Numbered from the stretch's first letter, positions 1 to 7,958 are shown. The stretch: DNA of 9,674 bases from Dictyoglomaceae bacterium (GCA_026417425.1 JAOADF010000097.1:1-9674); one strand, 5' to 3'. Made by a program: numbers and translations. The notes: a model not told the origin generated them from the sequence alone.

Positions 1-25
1 CTAAAATCGAAATCTGTGGATTCAT
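1..25 (-). CDS. possible start of a gene downstream of pnp (partial)
   Basis: The pnp stop codon is embedded in TAATG, so an ATG at 25-23 could start the next gene by stop/start overlap. It gives MNPQISIL and stays open to the window edge. Only eight codons are visible and I see no clear Shine-Dalgarno in the pnp end, so this rests on the overlap alone. In many bacteria an M16-family peptidase gene follows pnp, but eight residues cannot test that. The product is unknown. Confidence 0.3.
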
Positions 26-2106
26 TAAATATCGCGACGAGTTAGACTAATTCTTCCTTGAGAATCTATAGAGTCTACTTTAATTAATATTTCATCTCCA
101 AGATTAATTTCCTCTCTAACCTGTCTTTTACCTTTATTTACAGTTTTAAATTTCGAGACATGTAAAAGTCCTATTTTCCCAGGTAATATCTCAATAAAGG
201 CACCATAATCAGTAACTCTTATTACTTTACCAAGGAATACTTCTCCTTCTTTAATATCTCTTGTATATTCATAAATTAATTGGGATGCCTTTTCAGCGGA
301 TTCCATATTAGGAGCGGATATGATCACTAAACCTTCAGGTTTTATACTAATTTCCGTTTTTGTTTCCTCAATAATCTTTTTAATATTCTTACCGCTGGGT
401 CCAATTAAATCTCCAATTTTCGAAGGATTTATTTCTACGACCTTGATTCGAGGAGCATAGGGAGATATTTCTGGTCTTGGCGTAGAAATAACATTATCCA
501 TAATCTCTAATATTTTAAGACGAGCAGATCTTGCCTGATAGATTGCTTTTTTTATCATCTCATAGTTAAGTCCATCTACTTTAATATCCAACTGAACCGC
601 TGTTATTCCTTTTCTTGTTCCTGCAATCTTAAAATCCATACCTCCCAAAGCATCCTCCAAACCCTGTATATCCGTTAGAATTTCAAACTCATCCTCATCT
701 TTAATTAACCCCATAGCAACTCCTGCTACAGAAGCTCTTATAGGAACACCAGCATCCATTAGTGCTAAACTGCTACCACAAACACTTGCCATAGATGTAG
801 AACCATTAGATGATAAAACCTCTGATACTAATCTTATGGTGTAAGGAAAGTCTTCCTCCTTAGGAATAAGAGGCAACAAGGCACGTTCTGCTAAAGCACC
901 ATGACCTATTTCTCTTCTTCCCGGACTCCTTAAAGGTTTTATCTCTCCTACAGAGAAGGGGGGAAAATTGTAATGATGCATATATCTCTTGGGAGGGCTC
1001 TCTATCACACTTTCTATTATCTGCTCTTCTCCAGCACCCAAAGTTGCTACTGTGAGAACTTGAGTCTCTCCTCTTTGAAATAATGCAGAACCATGAACTC
1101 GAGGTAAAACTCCTATACTACAACTTATAGGTCTTAATTCATCTAATTTTCTGCCATCCACTCTTCTCTTTTCTTTTAAAATTAAATCTTTTATAAATTC
1201 TTTTGCAATCTCATTTATTATTTCATCAACTTGTATAATTTTATCTCCATATATAGGTTCAAGAAAATTAGCAACTTTCTTTTTTAACTCTTCTAATGCC
1301 TTTTGTCTTTCTGATTTACTTATAGTTAAAATCGCATTTTTTACTTCATCTTCCGAAATATAACTTAAAACATCTTTTTTCAAATTTTCATCAATTTTAA
1401 AGGGAGTATAGGGAAAAGGTTGAGGTTTAATTACCTTTAAAACTTCCTCTTGCAACTCAATGGTTTCTAAAAGTGCATAATGTCCCCTAATAACTCCTTC
1501 TATAAATATATCTTCAGGAACTTCAATTCCATCTCCTTCCATCATAAATACTTTATCCTTTGTTCCTGCAACGACTAAGTTTAATAATAAATTTTGAGAT
1601 TTTTCTGCCTTAGGATTTATTATCCAATACTCTCCATCCCAACCTACTCTAACTGCTCCAATGGGTCCATTAAAAGGTAGTCCTGCTAACATAATTGCAC
1701 ATGAAGCACCAATAATTCCCGGGATATCAGGATAATTTTCTTGGTCTACCGCTAAAACAGTGATAATTATCTGAACCTCATTTCTAAAATCTTTGGAGAA
1801 AAGGGGTCTTAATGGTCTATCTATGAGTCTTGCCATTAAAACTTCATTTTCTGATGGCTTCCCTTCTCTCTTTAAAAATCCGCCTGGGATTTTACCAGCA
1901 GCATAAAGCTTCTCAATATATTCAACAGTTAGCGGGAAGAAATCAACATCTTCTTTAAGTTCTTCCGAGGAGACAACTGTAATTAAAAGAACAGTTTCTC
2001 CATATTGAATTAAAAGGGAACCCGTCGCTTGCCATGCTACTTTTCCTACCTCAATTAATAAATCTCTTCCTGCAATTTCCTTTTTAAAGGTATAAATTTC
2101 CGGCAT
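25..2106 (-). CDS. pnp: polynucleotide phosphorylase (PNPase)
   Basis: PNPase degrades RNA 3' to 5' by phosphorolysis, releasing nucleoside diphosphates, and can run in reverse to add tails. It works in the cytoplasm as a trimer, often in an RNA degradosome. The 693-residue protein has the full family layout: first RNase PH domain (about 10-140), an alpha-helical linker, second RNase PH domain from about residue 312 (VDGR at 316-319), KH domain with GPSG loop at 569-572, and S1 domain from about 621 (GEVFLGKV, then DYGAF). The phosphate-binding segment SSNGSTS lies at 432-438. D485 and D491 in EDALGGMD are six apart, as are the metal-binding D486/D492 of E. coli. Length is normal. The ATG at 2106 is 2 bases past the rpsO stop with only a weak GAG upstream, which suggests translational coupling to rpsO. 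I see no terminator or promoter between the two genes. Confidence 0.98.
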   Translation of the reverse strand: MPEIYTFKKEIAGRDLLIEVGKVAWQATGSLLIQYGETVLLITVVSSEELKEDVDFFPLTVEYIEKLYAAGKIPGGFLKREGKPSENEVLMARLIDRPLRPLFSKDFRNEVQIIITVLAVDQENYPDIPGIIGASCAIMLAGLPFNGPIGAVRVGWDGEYWIINPKAEKSQNLLLNLVVAGTKDKVFMMEGDGIEVPEDIFIEGVIRGHYALLETIELQEEVLKVIKPQPFPYTPFKIDENLKKDVLSYISEDEVKNAILTISKSERQKALEELKKKVANFLEPIYGDKIIQVDEIINEIAKEFIKDLILKEKRRVDGRKLDELRPISCSIGVLPRVHGSALFQRGETQVLTVATLGAGEEQIIESVIESPPKRYMHHYNFPPFSVGEIKPLRSPGRREIGHGALAERALLPLIPKEEDFPYTIRLVSEVLSSNGSTSMASVCGSSLALMDAGVPIRASVAGVAMGLIKDEDEFEILTDIQGLEDALGGMDFKIAGTRKGITAVQLDIKVDGLNYEMIKKAIYQARSARLKILEIMDNVISTPRPEISPYAPRIKVVEINPSKIGDLIGPSGKNIKKIIEETKTEISIKPEGLVIISAPNMESAEKASQLIYEYTRDIKEGEVFLGKVIRVTDYGAFIEILPGKIGLLHVSKFKTVNKGKRQVREEINLGDEILIKVDSIDSQGRISLTRRDI

Positions 2107-2108
2107 AG

Positions 2109-2378
2109 TTATTTTCTCAACCCTAATTCCTGAATTAACTTCTTGTATCTTTCCATATCCTTTTCCTGAAGATATCTTAATAGTTTTCTTCTTTTACCTA
2201 TCATTTTTAAAAGACCTACTCTAGAATAGAAATCCTTCTTATGTACTTTTAAATGTTCAGTAAGCTTCTTTATTCTTTCAGTTAATAGAGCAATTTGAAC
2301 CTCTGGAGATCCAGAATCCCTTTCATTAATTTTAAATTTTTCAATTATTTCCTTTTTTTCTTCCTTTGTTAGAGCCAT
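2109..2378 (-). CDS. rpsO: 30S ribosomal protein S15
   Basis: S15 is a primary 16S rRNA-binding protein of the small-subunit platform, where it organises the helix 20/21/22 junction and contributes to an intersubunit bridge. The 89-residue length is exactly typical. Family features are visible: the N-terminal helix, [16 protein letters not shown] at about 21-36, the [12 protein letters not shown] segment, and the basic KRRKLLRYL helix. The ATG at 2378 has a strong AAGGAGG five bases upstream (2384-2390). It is the first gene of the rpsO-pnp pair and the only one here preceded by a real intergenic region, so it probably has its own promoter. In several bacteria S15 represses its own translation by binding a structured leader, and a stem-loop is present here too (2409-2440). 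Codons 7-9 form an A7 run, which I regard as chance. Confidence 0.98.
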   Translation of the reverse strand: MALTKEEKKEIIEKFKINERDSGSPEVQIALLTERIKKLTEHLKVHKKDFYSRVGLLKMIGKRRKLLRYLQEKDMERYKKLIQELGLRK

Positions 2379-2383
2379 TTTTA

Positions 2384-2390
2384 CCTCCTT
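2384..2390 (-). promoter_or_regulatory. rpsO ribosome binding site
   Basis: Minus strand reads AAGGAGG, then five bases, then ATG. It is one of the strongest Shine-Dalgarno sequences in the window, as expected for an abundant ribosomal protein. It can pair with the pyrimidine tract at 2489-2499 if both are on the same RNA. Confidence 0.85.
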
Positions 2391-2408
2391 CTTAATTTTA
2401 AAAAATCG

Positions 2409-2440
2409 CCTATAGTAATGGCCAATCCCATCACTATAGG
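2409..2440 (-). promoter_or_regulatory. stem-loop in the rpsO leader (autoregulatory element or terminator)
   Basis: The minus-strand RNA folds as a 13-bp stem. The 5' arm CCUAUAGUGAUGG (2440-2428) pairs with the 3' arm CCAUUACUAUAGG (2421-2409) through 12 Watson-Crick pairs and one G-U pair, around the 6-base loop GAUUGG. The variant position keeps pairing in minus-strand RNA (G-U) but would be an A-C mismatch in plus-strand RNA, which favours function on the minus strand. After the stem come CGA and six U, so it could be an imperfect terminator for the upstream operon with the U-run offset by three bases. It also sits almost exactly at the predicted rpsO transcription start, 31 bases before the ATG, where S15 autoregulatory structures lie in other bacteria. 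I cannot decide between these roles, and both could be true. Confidence 0.7.
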
Positions 2441-2449
2441 TTAGTTAAT

Positions 2450-2479
2450 ATTTTAGCACATTTATTAATTTAATACCAG
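2450..2479 (-). promoter_or_regulatory. candidate rpsO-pnp promoter
   Basis: The minus strand carries TGCTAAAAT, an extended -10 (TG at 2458-2457, TAAAAT at 2455-2450). Eighteen bases upstream is CTGGTA (2479-2474), matching the -35 consensus at only three of six positions. Transcription would begin near 2444-2442, just before the stem-loop. The extended -10 is reasonable, but AT-rich DNA produces such matches often. Support also comes from position: this is the only intergenic gap in the window. Confidence 0.5.
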
Positions 2480-2488
2480 TATTTATGG

Positions 2489-2499
2489 AAGAAGGAAAT
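2489..2499 (-). promoter_or_regulatory. pyrimidine tract complementary to the rpsO Shine-Dalgarno
   Basis: Minus-strand AUUUCCUUCUU at 2499-2489 can pair with AAGAAGGAGGU at 2393-2383 over 11 positions (9 Watson-Crick, 2 G-U), covering the whole rpsO Shine-Dalgarno and enclosing the stem-loop. It lies upstream of the candidate promoter, so only read-through RNA from the coaD operon would contain it. Any pyrimidine-rich tract can pair with a Shine-Dalgarno, so chance is a serious alternative. Confidence 0.3.
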
Positions 2500-2508
2500 A
2501 TAAAACTT

Positions 2509-2955
2509 TTATATTTTTAATTCTTTTTTACATTTATCAATTATTTCCAATTCCTTTTTCAATACCTCTTCAACTTTATTTAATAACAGTAAAACATAAT
2601 CTTCCGCTTCTCTTTTAATTTCATCCGCCTCTTTCTTTGCATCTTCGATTATTGATTCCGCTTCTTTTTGAGCTTTTATCAAAATACTATTTTCCCTTAA
2701 AAGGGTATCTGCCTTCTCTTTTGCAATATTAATAACACTTTGAGCTTCCTCCTGAGCTTCTTTAATTATCTCATCCTTCATTCTAATTATTCTTTTAGCT
2801 TCACTTAATTCTAGAGGCAGAGTTTTATCTAATTCTTCTATCAACAATATTATTCTATTATAATCTATAATAACTTTTTCAAATATAGGAATAATAAAGC
2901 TTTTCTTAATAATTTCTCTAATCTCTTCAATAATTTCAAAGGATTTATTTAACAT
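2509..2955 (-). CDS. conserved coiled-coil protein of the coaD neighbourhood, function unknown
   Basis: The 148-residue protein has no signal peptide or clear membrane segment. Residues about 1-50 hold an N-terminal part with [21 protein letters not shown] and then [11 protein letters not shown]. From about 55 to 145 it is a highly charged, Ala/Glu/Lys-rich helix of coiled-coil type, resembling the stalk of ATP synthase subunit b or DivIVA-like proteins. I recognise this pattern (a valine/isoleucine-rich start, LP-E-AK, then EAQ/EAE repeats) from small proteins encoded beside coaD in Clostridia, often mislabelled as ATPase. It has no nucleotide-binding motif, so ATPase is not supported, and no other ATP synthase genes are nearby. 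The ATG at 2955 overlaps coaD by 11 bases with a weak GGG upstream, implying translational coupling. It is the last gene of its block. A cytoplasmic structural or scaffold role is only a guess. Confidence 0.85.
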   Translation of the reverse strand: MLNKSFEIIEEIREIIKKSFIIPIFEKVIIDYNRIILLIEELDKTLPLELSEAKRIIRMKDEIIKEAQEEAQSVINIAKEKADTLLRENSILIKAQKEAESIIEDAKKEADEIKREAEDYVLLLLNKVEEVLKKELEIIDKCKKELKI

Positions 2956-3439
2956 CTTTACCCAAAAATTTCATATAAAGTTTTTTGGCTACTATATCAG
3001 GAACTAAATCTTTAATACAACCACCAAATTTTGCTATTTCTTTAACCATGCTTGAGCTTAGATAAGCATATCTTGAATCAGTGACAAGAAATATAGTTTC
3101 ACATTCAGGATATAGCTTTTTATTTGCTAAAGCCTGTTGAAACTCATATTCAAAATCTGAAACGGCCCTTAAACCTCTTACTATAATTTTTGCCTCTACC
3201 TTTTTTAAGTAATCAACAAGAAGACCATCAAAATGATCTATATAAACATTGTCTATATCCTTTAAACTTTCTCTTAGCATCTCTAGTCTCTCCTCGAGAG
3301 TAAAAAGAGGAATCTTTGCTATATTTTGAGCGACAGCAACAATTAATTCATCACAAATATTTGCAACTCTTTTTATAATATCTAAATGCCCATTAGTTAC
3401 AGGATCAAAACTTCCAGGATAAACTGCTCTTCTAAACAT
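2945..3439 (-). CDS. coaD: phosphopantetheine adenylyltransferase
   Basis: CoaD joins 4'-phosphopantetheine to ATP, giving dephospho-CoA and pyrophosphate, the penultimate step of CoA synthesis in the cytoplasm. It is a hexameric nucleotidyltransferase of the HIGH superfamily. Visible family motifs are [12 protein letters not shown] near the N-terminus, FTLEER, the [13 protein letters not shown] segment that binds substrate, and [10 protein letters not shown] near the C-terminus. Two ATGs are possible, 3445 and 3439. I chose 3439 (164 residues) because the AAGGA at 3449-3453 is 9 bases from it but only 3 from the other. It also puts the TNGH histidine at residue 18, as in E. coli CoaD. The gene overlaps the rsmD end by 8 bases. 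An rsmD-coaD pairing is common in bacteria and fits one operon. Confidence 0.97.
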   Translation of the reverse strand: MFRRAVYPGSFDPVTNGHLDIIKRVANICDELIVAVAQNIAKIPLFTLEERLEMLRESLKDIDNVYIDHFDGLLVDYLKKVEAKIIVRGLRAVSDFEYEFQQALANKKLYPECETIFLVTDSRYAYLSSSMVKEIAKFGGCIKDLVPDIVAKKLYMKFLGKDVK

Positions 3440-4004
3440 TTTCATTTTTCCTTATATAATAACTAAAATAAGTTTCTCCAAATTTTTTAATATCATACAA
3501 TTCTAAAAATTTAAACTTATTTTGTATTTTTACTTTTTTGTGATGCTCTATAATTACTACTCCCTTTTCTTTTATCCATAGATTTTCTTCTAATAAATTT
3601 AATATCTCATCTATCCTTTTTCCATAGGAATAAGGCGGATCCATAAATACCATATTAAATTCCTCATGAAATTCTCTCTTTAGAAAAGAAAAAACATCTT
3701 GAGAAAAAATTTCCACTTTTTCTTCCACTCCTAAATTTTTTGCATTATCTCTTAATAATCTTACTGCTGGAATATAATTTTCAACAAAAACAACCTTTCT
3801 TGCTCCTAAGCTTAAGGCTTCAAAACCAATTATGCCAGACCCTGAAAAAAGATCTAAAAAGTAAGAATCAATAACTTTATCTCCTAAGGAATTAAATAAA
3901 GATATTCTTCCTTGCTCCATTGTAGGTCTGTATCTTTTACCTCTTAATGTTCTTATTGTTTTCCCTTCAAAAATCCCCCTAAGGATTCTTATCTCAGAGG
4001 ACAA
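3432..4004 (-). CDS. rsmD: 16S rRNA (guanine966-N2)-methyltransferase
   Basis: RsmD transfers a methyl group from S-adenosylmethionine to N2 of G966 of 16S rRNA, near the P site, acting on assembled or assembling 30S particles. The 190-residue protein is close to the E. coli length. It begins with the family's [11 protein letters not shown] and the [15 protein letters not shown] segment (about 27-41). The SAM-binding motif LDLFSGSG falls at 50-57, the acidic end of strand 2 at E75, and the catalytic DPPY at 122-125. The start is a TTG at 4004, supported by AAGGAG seven bases upstream, and the family's usual N-terminus begins right there. It overlaps the end of recG by 11 bases and is followed by coaD with an 8-base overlap. 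No in-frame ATG exists before residue 29, which would remove conserved sequence. Confidence 0.95.
   Translation of the reverse strand: MSSEIRILRGIFEGKTIRTLRGKRYRPTMEQGRISLFNSLGDKVIDSYFLDLFSGSGIIGFEALSLGARKVVFVENYIPAVRLLRDNAKNLGVEEKVEIFSQDVFSFLKREFHEEFNMVFMDPPYSYGKRIDEILNLLEENLWIKEKGVVIIEHHKKVKIQNKFKFLELYDIKKFGETYFSYYIRKNENV
3449..3453 (-). promoter_or_regulatory. coaD ribosome binding site, decides the start
   Basis: AAGGA on the minus strand lies 9 bases before the ATG at 3439 but only 3 before the ATG at 3445. This favours the inner ATG. Confidence 0.6.
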
Positions 4005-6330
4005 GGGATTTCTCCTTTTTCTCTTTCAAAATCCATTTTTTTATAAGACTATTTTCTTCTTTTTCCAAATTAGCATCTTCTTCTAAAATTTTAAAGGCTT
4101 CTTTCCTTGCTATCTCAAGAATTCTCAAATCTCTTGTAAGATCTGTTAGGCGAAGATCAGGAAGACCATGCTGTCTTGTGCCAAAAAATTCTCCAGGTCC
4201 ACGAATCTCCAAATCTTTATTTGCAATTATAAATCCATCATTGGTGCTTACAAATACTTTTAATCTCTTTTTCGCCTCTTCTCCTTTAAGATCTGCAATT
4301 AGAAAACAAACAGAAGAAGCCTCCCCTCTTCCTATTCTTCCTCGTAATTGATGAAGTTGAGATAATCCAAAACGATGGGCATCTTCAATAACCATAACTG
4401 AAGCATTAGGAACATCAATACCTACTTCTATTACGGTAGTTGCAACTAAAATTTGGATTTTACCTTCTCTAAAATCCTCCATAATTTTTGTTCTCTCCTC
4501 TTTTGGAACCAAACCATGGATTAGTCCAATATTAAAGATAGGAAAAACCTTTTTTAGTTTTTCATATAATTTAGTAGCAGATTCTGCTTCTAATTTTTCA
4601 GATTCTTCAATAAGGGGACATACTACATAAGCTTGTTTTCCTGATAATATTTCTTTTTCCACTAAAGAGTATACTTCTTTTCTTTTAGAGGAGGGATAAA
4701 GATAAGTACTAACAGGTTTTCTCCCAGGAGGTAATGTATCTATTATGGAAACATCAAGTTCTCCATATAAAGTTATCGCTAAGGTTCTCGGAATAGGGGT
4801 TGCAGTCATAACTAAAAGATGGGGATTTTCCCCTTTTTTCCATAAGTTTGATCTTTGAATAACTCCAAACTTATGTTGTTCATCAATAACTACTAAACCC
4901 AAATTTTTAAACTTGACTTCTTCTTGTATTAAAGCATGGGTTCCAACCACTAAAAATAAATTTCCCTCCCTTAACTCTTCTAATATATGTAACTTCTCCT
5001 TTTTAGAAAGGCTTCCCATTAGAAGACCTATTCTTATACCAAGGGGTTCAAAAAGAGGTCTTAACCTAGTATAATGTTGCTCCGCTAAAATTTCTGTGGG
5101 AACCATAAAAGCGGATTGATATCCATTTTCTACAGCTAATAAAACTGCCATTGCAGCAATTACTGTTTTTCCTGAACCCACATCACCTTGTAATAATCTA
5201 TGCATAGGTTTTCCTGAAGAAAGATCCAATTTTATCTCTTCCCAAACCTTCTCTTGTGCTGGTGTTAACTTAAAGGGAAGTTTTTCGAGAAATGTTTTTA
5301 ATAAAGAACTTTCTGTATTAAATGCTGGTGCAGAAAGGAACTCAATTTCTCTCTTTTTCTGAGCCAAGGTTAATTGCATAAATAATAATTCTTCAAATAC
5401 TAACCTTTTTGTAGCACTTCCCATAGAAAGAAAAGTTGTTGGAAAATGCTTTTCTAATATACTTATAGGTTTATCCATAAGATTATATTTCTGTTTAATT
5501 TTTTCAGGAAGAGTGTCTTCAATAAAGATTGAATATTGGCTAACAACATCATAAACTAACTGTCTCATAACTTTTTGGGATAATCCTTGAGTTAAAGGAT
5601 AAATTGGGACAATTCTTCCCACATGGAGTATCTCTTCTTTATCTTTCTCTAAGATCTCATATTCAGGATTTTCTATCTCAAAACTCCTAAGAAATTTTTT
5701 TACTTCTCCAGAGATTAGCACTTCGGTTCCTACAGGTAAATTTTGTTTTATAAATCTTTGGTTATACCAAACCACATACATATAAGATGAACTATCACTA
5801 ACCTTTGCTCTTAATACTGGAATCCCTTTATATGGTGTTCTACTTTCTTCATAGTCAAGAATCTTTACCTTTAAAGTTACCTTCTTTCCGGGAATTAATT
5901 GAGAGATTTTTTTCAATTTTGATCTATCATCATAATCCCTTGGAAAATAATAAATCAAATCCTTCAAGGTTTTAATATCGAGCTTATTTAATAATTTTGC
6001 CCTCTTAGGTCCTACTCCTTTTACATACTGAATAGGTTTGTCCCAAAATTCATCATTTGAGTATACTTCAAATGTGGAAGTTATTATTCCATGAATTTCC
6101 GTGATTATTTTTTTTCTTTCTTCTATAGTTTTATTAGAGTAATCTGAAATTAACTCTAAAATTTTAGTAGACCAAAATCCCTTCCACAGGGGAAATTCTT
6201 TCATAGCAACTTCTAAGGTTTTCTCTAATCCATATTTTGTACTCTTATCTGAATAATTAAAAGATATTTCTCTCTCTAAAATTTCCTTTAATCCTTTTAA
6301 GAGTTTTGTAATTCCTTTTTCAGAGATCAT
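3994..6330 (-). CDS. recG: ATP-dependent DNA helicase RecG
   Basis: RecG is a superfamily 2 double-strand DNA translocase that remodels stalled replication forks and branch-migrates Holliday junctions. The 778-residue protein has an N-terminal helical extension (about 1-95) not found in the 693-residue E. coli enzyme but similar in size to that of Thermotoga maritima RecG. Then come a helix-hairpin-helix-like VKGVGPKRAKLL (103-114) and the OB-fold wedge domain (about 145-240) that splits the fork. The helicase core has Walker A GDVGSGKT with K388, the DEQH box at 483-486, TATPIPRT, and motif VI QLRGRIGRG at 661-669. The C-terminal part carries LEIRGPGEFFGTRQHG, typical of RecG. The ATG at 6330 shares ATGA with the fakA stop, a classic coupled start, and no clear Shine-Dalgarno is present. 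All motifs look intact. Confidence 0.98.
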   Translation of the reverse strand: MISEKGITKLLKGLKEILEREISFNYSDKSTKYGLEKTLEVAMKEFPLWKGFWSTKILELISDYSNKTIEERKKIITEIHGIITSTFEVYSNDEFWDKPIQYVKGVGPKRAKLLNKLDIKTLKDLIYYFPRDYDDRSKLKKISQLIPGKKVTLKVKILDYEESRTPYKGIPVLRAKVSDSSSYMYVVWYNQRFIKQNLPVGTEVLISGEVKKFLRSFEIENPEYEILEKDKEEILHVGRIVPIYPLTQGLSQKVMRQLVYDVVSQYSIFIEDTLPEKIKQKYNLMDKPISILEKHFPTTFLSMGSATKRLVFEELLFMQLTLAQKKREIEFLSAPAFNTESSLLKTFLEKLPFKLTPAQEKVWEEIKLDLSSGKPMHRLLQGDVGSGKTVIAAMAVLLAVENGYQSAFMVPTEILAEQHYTRLRPLFEPLGIRIGLLMGSLSKKEKLHILEELREGNLFLVVGTHALIQEEVKFKNLGLVVIDEQHKFGVIQRSNLWKKGENPHLLVMTATPIPRTLAITLYGELDVSIIDTLPPGRKPVSTYLYPSSKRKEVYSLVEKEILSGKQAYVVCPLIEESEKLEAESATKLYEKLKKVFPIFNIGLIHGLVPKEERTKIMEDFREGKIQILVATTVIEVGIDVPNASVMVIEDAHRFGLSQLHQLRGRIGRGEASSVCFLIADLKGEEAKKRLKVFVSTNDGFIIANKDLEIRGPGEFFGTRQHGLPDLRLTDLTRDLRILEIARKEAFKILEEDANLEKEENSLIKKWILKEKKEKSLVL
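4012..4017 (-). promoter_or_regulatory. rsmD ribosome binding site, supports a TTG start
   Basis: Minus-strand AAGGAG inside the last codons of recG, followed by seven bases and TTG. The spacing is normal, which makes the TTG credible. Confidence 0.75.
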
Positions 6331-7958
6331 TCTAAACCAAAATAGTAATAATAATAGGGTTGTCCTCCATAAACTAATTCTAGGGCTATAGATGGGTATT
6401 TTTGAGAAATTAAATCATACAACTCTTGAGCCTTCTCTTTGTTTGTATCCTGTCCATAATAAATAGTTAAAATCTCACTATTTTCTTTTAAAAGTTTTTC
6501 TAATAAATTTAATGCTACTTCATTTATATCCTTGCCTACATAAGCAATTTCATCATCAATTATCCCTAAAATATCCCCCTCGGAAATATCAAAACCATTA
6601 ATAGATGTATTTCTAACAGCCCTTGTAATCTCTCCTACTCTTATACTATCCTTTACCTTCTCAAACTTCTCCTTCATTTGTTCCCATGAGTCTCTAGGAT
6701 TATACTCAATTAATGCTCTAATGCCTTCTAAGACATGTCTTGTAGGAATAATAATTACCTTTTCCTTATAGAGATTTTCAACTTGTTGTGCTGCAAGAAT
6801 AACATTTTTATTATTAGGAAAGAGAAAGACTTTATCTGCATTTATCTTTTCCACAGCATTTTTAATGGCTTCTACACTGGGATTTAATGTCTGTCCTCCA
6901 TTTATTATAAAATCTACTGAAAAACTATTAAATATTTGATTTAATCCTTCCCCCCAAGATACAACCACAAATCCCACATTCTTTTTTGAAGAGGAAATTT
7001 CAATAGTTGATTCTATTTCCTTTCTTAATCTTTCCTCATGTTGTTCTGCCATATTATCTATCTTTATCTGAGATAAACTTCCTAATTCTAATGCTTTATC
7101 TAAAATCTTACCAGGATTATTAGTATGAATATGGATCTTCAGCATTCCTGCTGCTTCTGCTGTAACAATACTATCTCCTTGAGAATAAAGCCATGTCTTA
7201 AATTCGGAGAAATCTGTATTTTCATGAGAAGTTATAATAAATTCAGTGCAATATTGATAAGTAATTACATGTTTTTCTATCACCTCTAATTCAGGTCTTT
7301 CTTTTAAGATAATTGCTTCTTCTTTTACTTCTATTCTCTCACCTGTAAGACCTTTTAAAAATCCTTCCCAGAAATAGACTAAACCTTGACCACCAGCATC
7401 AACCACCTGTGCTTCTTTAAGTATAGGTAGAAGATTAGGAGTATTAGCTAAAGCTTCCTTTGCTTTTATAAGCATTCTTTTTGTTATATTTACTATATCT
7501 TTAGTTTCTCTTAGAGCACGGGTAGCTTCCTTTACTCCCTCTCTAAGAACTGTAAGAATAGTTCCTTCTGTGGGATTTAAAACTGCCCTATAAGCAACCT
7601 TTGTTGCTTCTTGCCATGCTTTTACCCAAATATCCGCATCAATTTTATTTTTATCTTTAATATATTCTGCAAAACCTCTAATAATTTGAGAAAGAATCAC
7701 TCCCGAATTTCCTCGTGCCCCCATAAGAGAACCTTTTATAGATGCCTCTGCAATGTTTTTTATGGTTTTTGTTTTTTGTTTTTTAATCTCTCCCAAGGTA
7801 GATTGTAATGTGTATAACATATTTGTTCCTGTATCACCATCGGGAACAGGAAATACATTTAAAAGATCAACTTCTTCTTTATGAATCTTTAATTGATATA
7901 CCGCTTGTTCAAAAAGACTCTCTAATAATTCTCCATTTAACTCCTGGATTTTTTGCAA
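6327..7958 (-). CDS. fakA: fatty acid kinase, ATP-binding subunit FakA (DAK2/YloV family)
   Basis: FakA phosphorylates fatty acids held by the partner FakB (DegV family), making acyl-phosphate for phospholipid synthesis in the cytoplasm. The N-terminal DhaL/DAK2 domain (about 1-205) has PVPDGDTGTNM with D40 and D42, which match the Mg-ATP aspartates D38/D40 of Staphylococcus aureus FakA, and the ARGNSGVILSQIIRGF segment. A middle domain has C237, H276 and H278, matching the zinc ligands of S. aureus FakA. The C-terminal domain ends in GGQPYYYYYF, typical of the family. I set the start at TTG 7958 (543 residues). GGGAGGAG at 7967-7974 is 8 bases upstream, and this start gives family-like numbering. 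A TTG at 7976 would add six residues but overlaps the Shine-Dalgarno itself. The gene starts 2 bases after the Asp23-family stop, and its stop overlaps the recG start. No fakB gene is in the window. Confidence 0.93.
   Translation of the reverse strand: MQKIQELNGELLESLFEQAVYQLKIHKEEVDLLNVFPVPDGDTGTNMLYTLQSTLGEIKKQKTKTIKNIAEASIKGSLMGARGNSGVILSQIIRGFAEYIKDKNKIDADIWVKAWQEATKVAYRAVLNPTEGTILTVLREGVKEATRALRETKDIVNITKRMLIKAKEALANTPNLLPILKEAQVVDAGGQGLVYFWEGFLKGLTGERIEVKEEAIILKERPELEVIEKHVITYQYCTEFIITSHENTDFSEFKTWLYSQGDSIVTAEAAGMLKIHIHTNNPGKILDKALELGSLSQIKIDNMAEQHEERLRKEIESTIEISSSKKNVGFVVVSWGEGLNQIFNSFSVDFIINGGQTLNPSVEAIKNAVEKINADKVFLFPNNKNVILAAQQVENLYKEKVIIIPTRHVLEGIRALIEYNPRDSWEQMKEKFEKVKDSIRVGEITRAVRNTSINGFDISEGDILGIIDDEIAYVGKDINEVALNLLEKLLKENSEILTIYYGQDTNKEKAQELYDLISQKYPSIALELVYGGQPYYYYYFGLE

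Noticed and set aside
2350..2360. A AAA AAG heptamer in rpsO codons 6-9, considered as a programmed -1 frameshift site
   Set aside because: The -1 frame reaches a stop within a few codons, it is at the very start of a full-length S15, and A-runs are common in Lys/Glu-rich genes of AT-rich genomes.
2496..2516. AT-only palindrome (10 + 1 + 10 bases) at the end of the coiled-coil gene, considered as a terminator
   Set aside because: It contains no G-C pair in the stem, overlaps the stop codon, has a one-base centre, and is followed by CCUUCUUCC instead of a U-run. Such palindromes are expected in AT-rich DNA.
2509..2955. ATP synthase subunit b
   Set aside because: It has a similar charged helix but no N-terminal membrane anchor, and no other ATP synthase genes are nearby. 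Its position beside coaD fits a different family.
7756..7784. Cluster of A5-A6 runs (minus strand) in fakA, considered as a phase-variation tract
   Set aside because: The runs are short, interrupted and encode a Lys-rich KKQKTKTIKN segment. The reading frame is intact on both sides.
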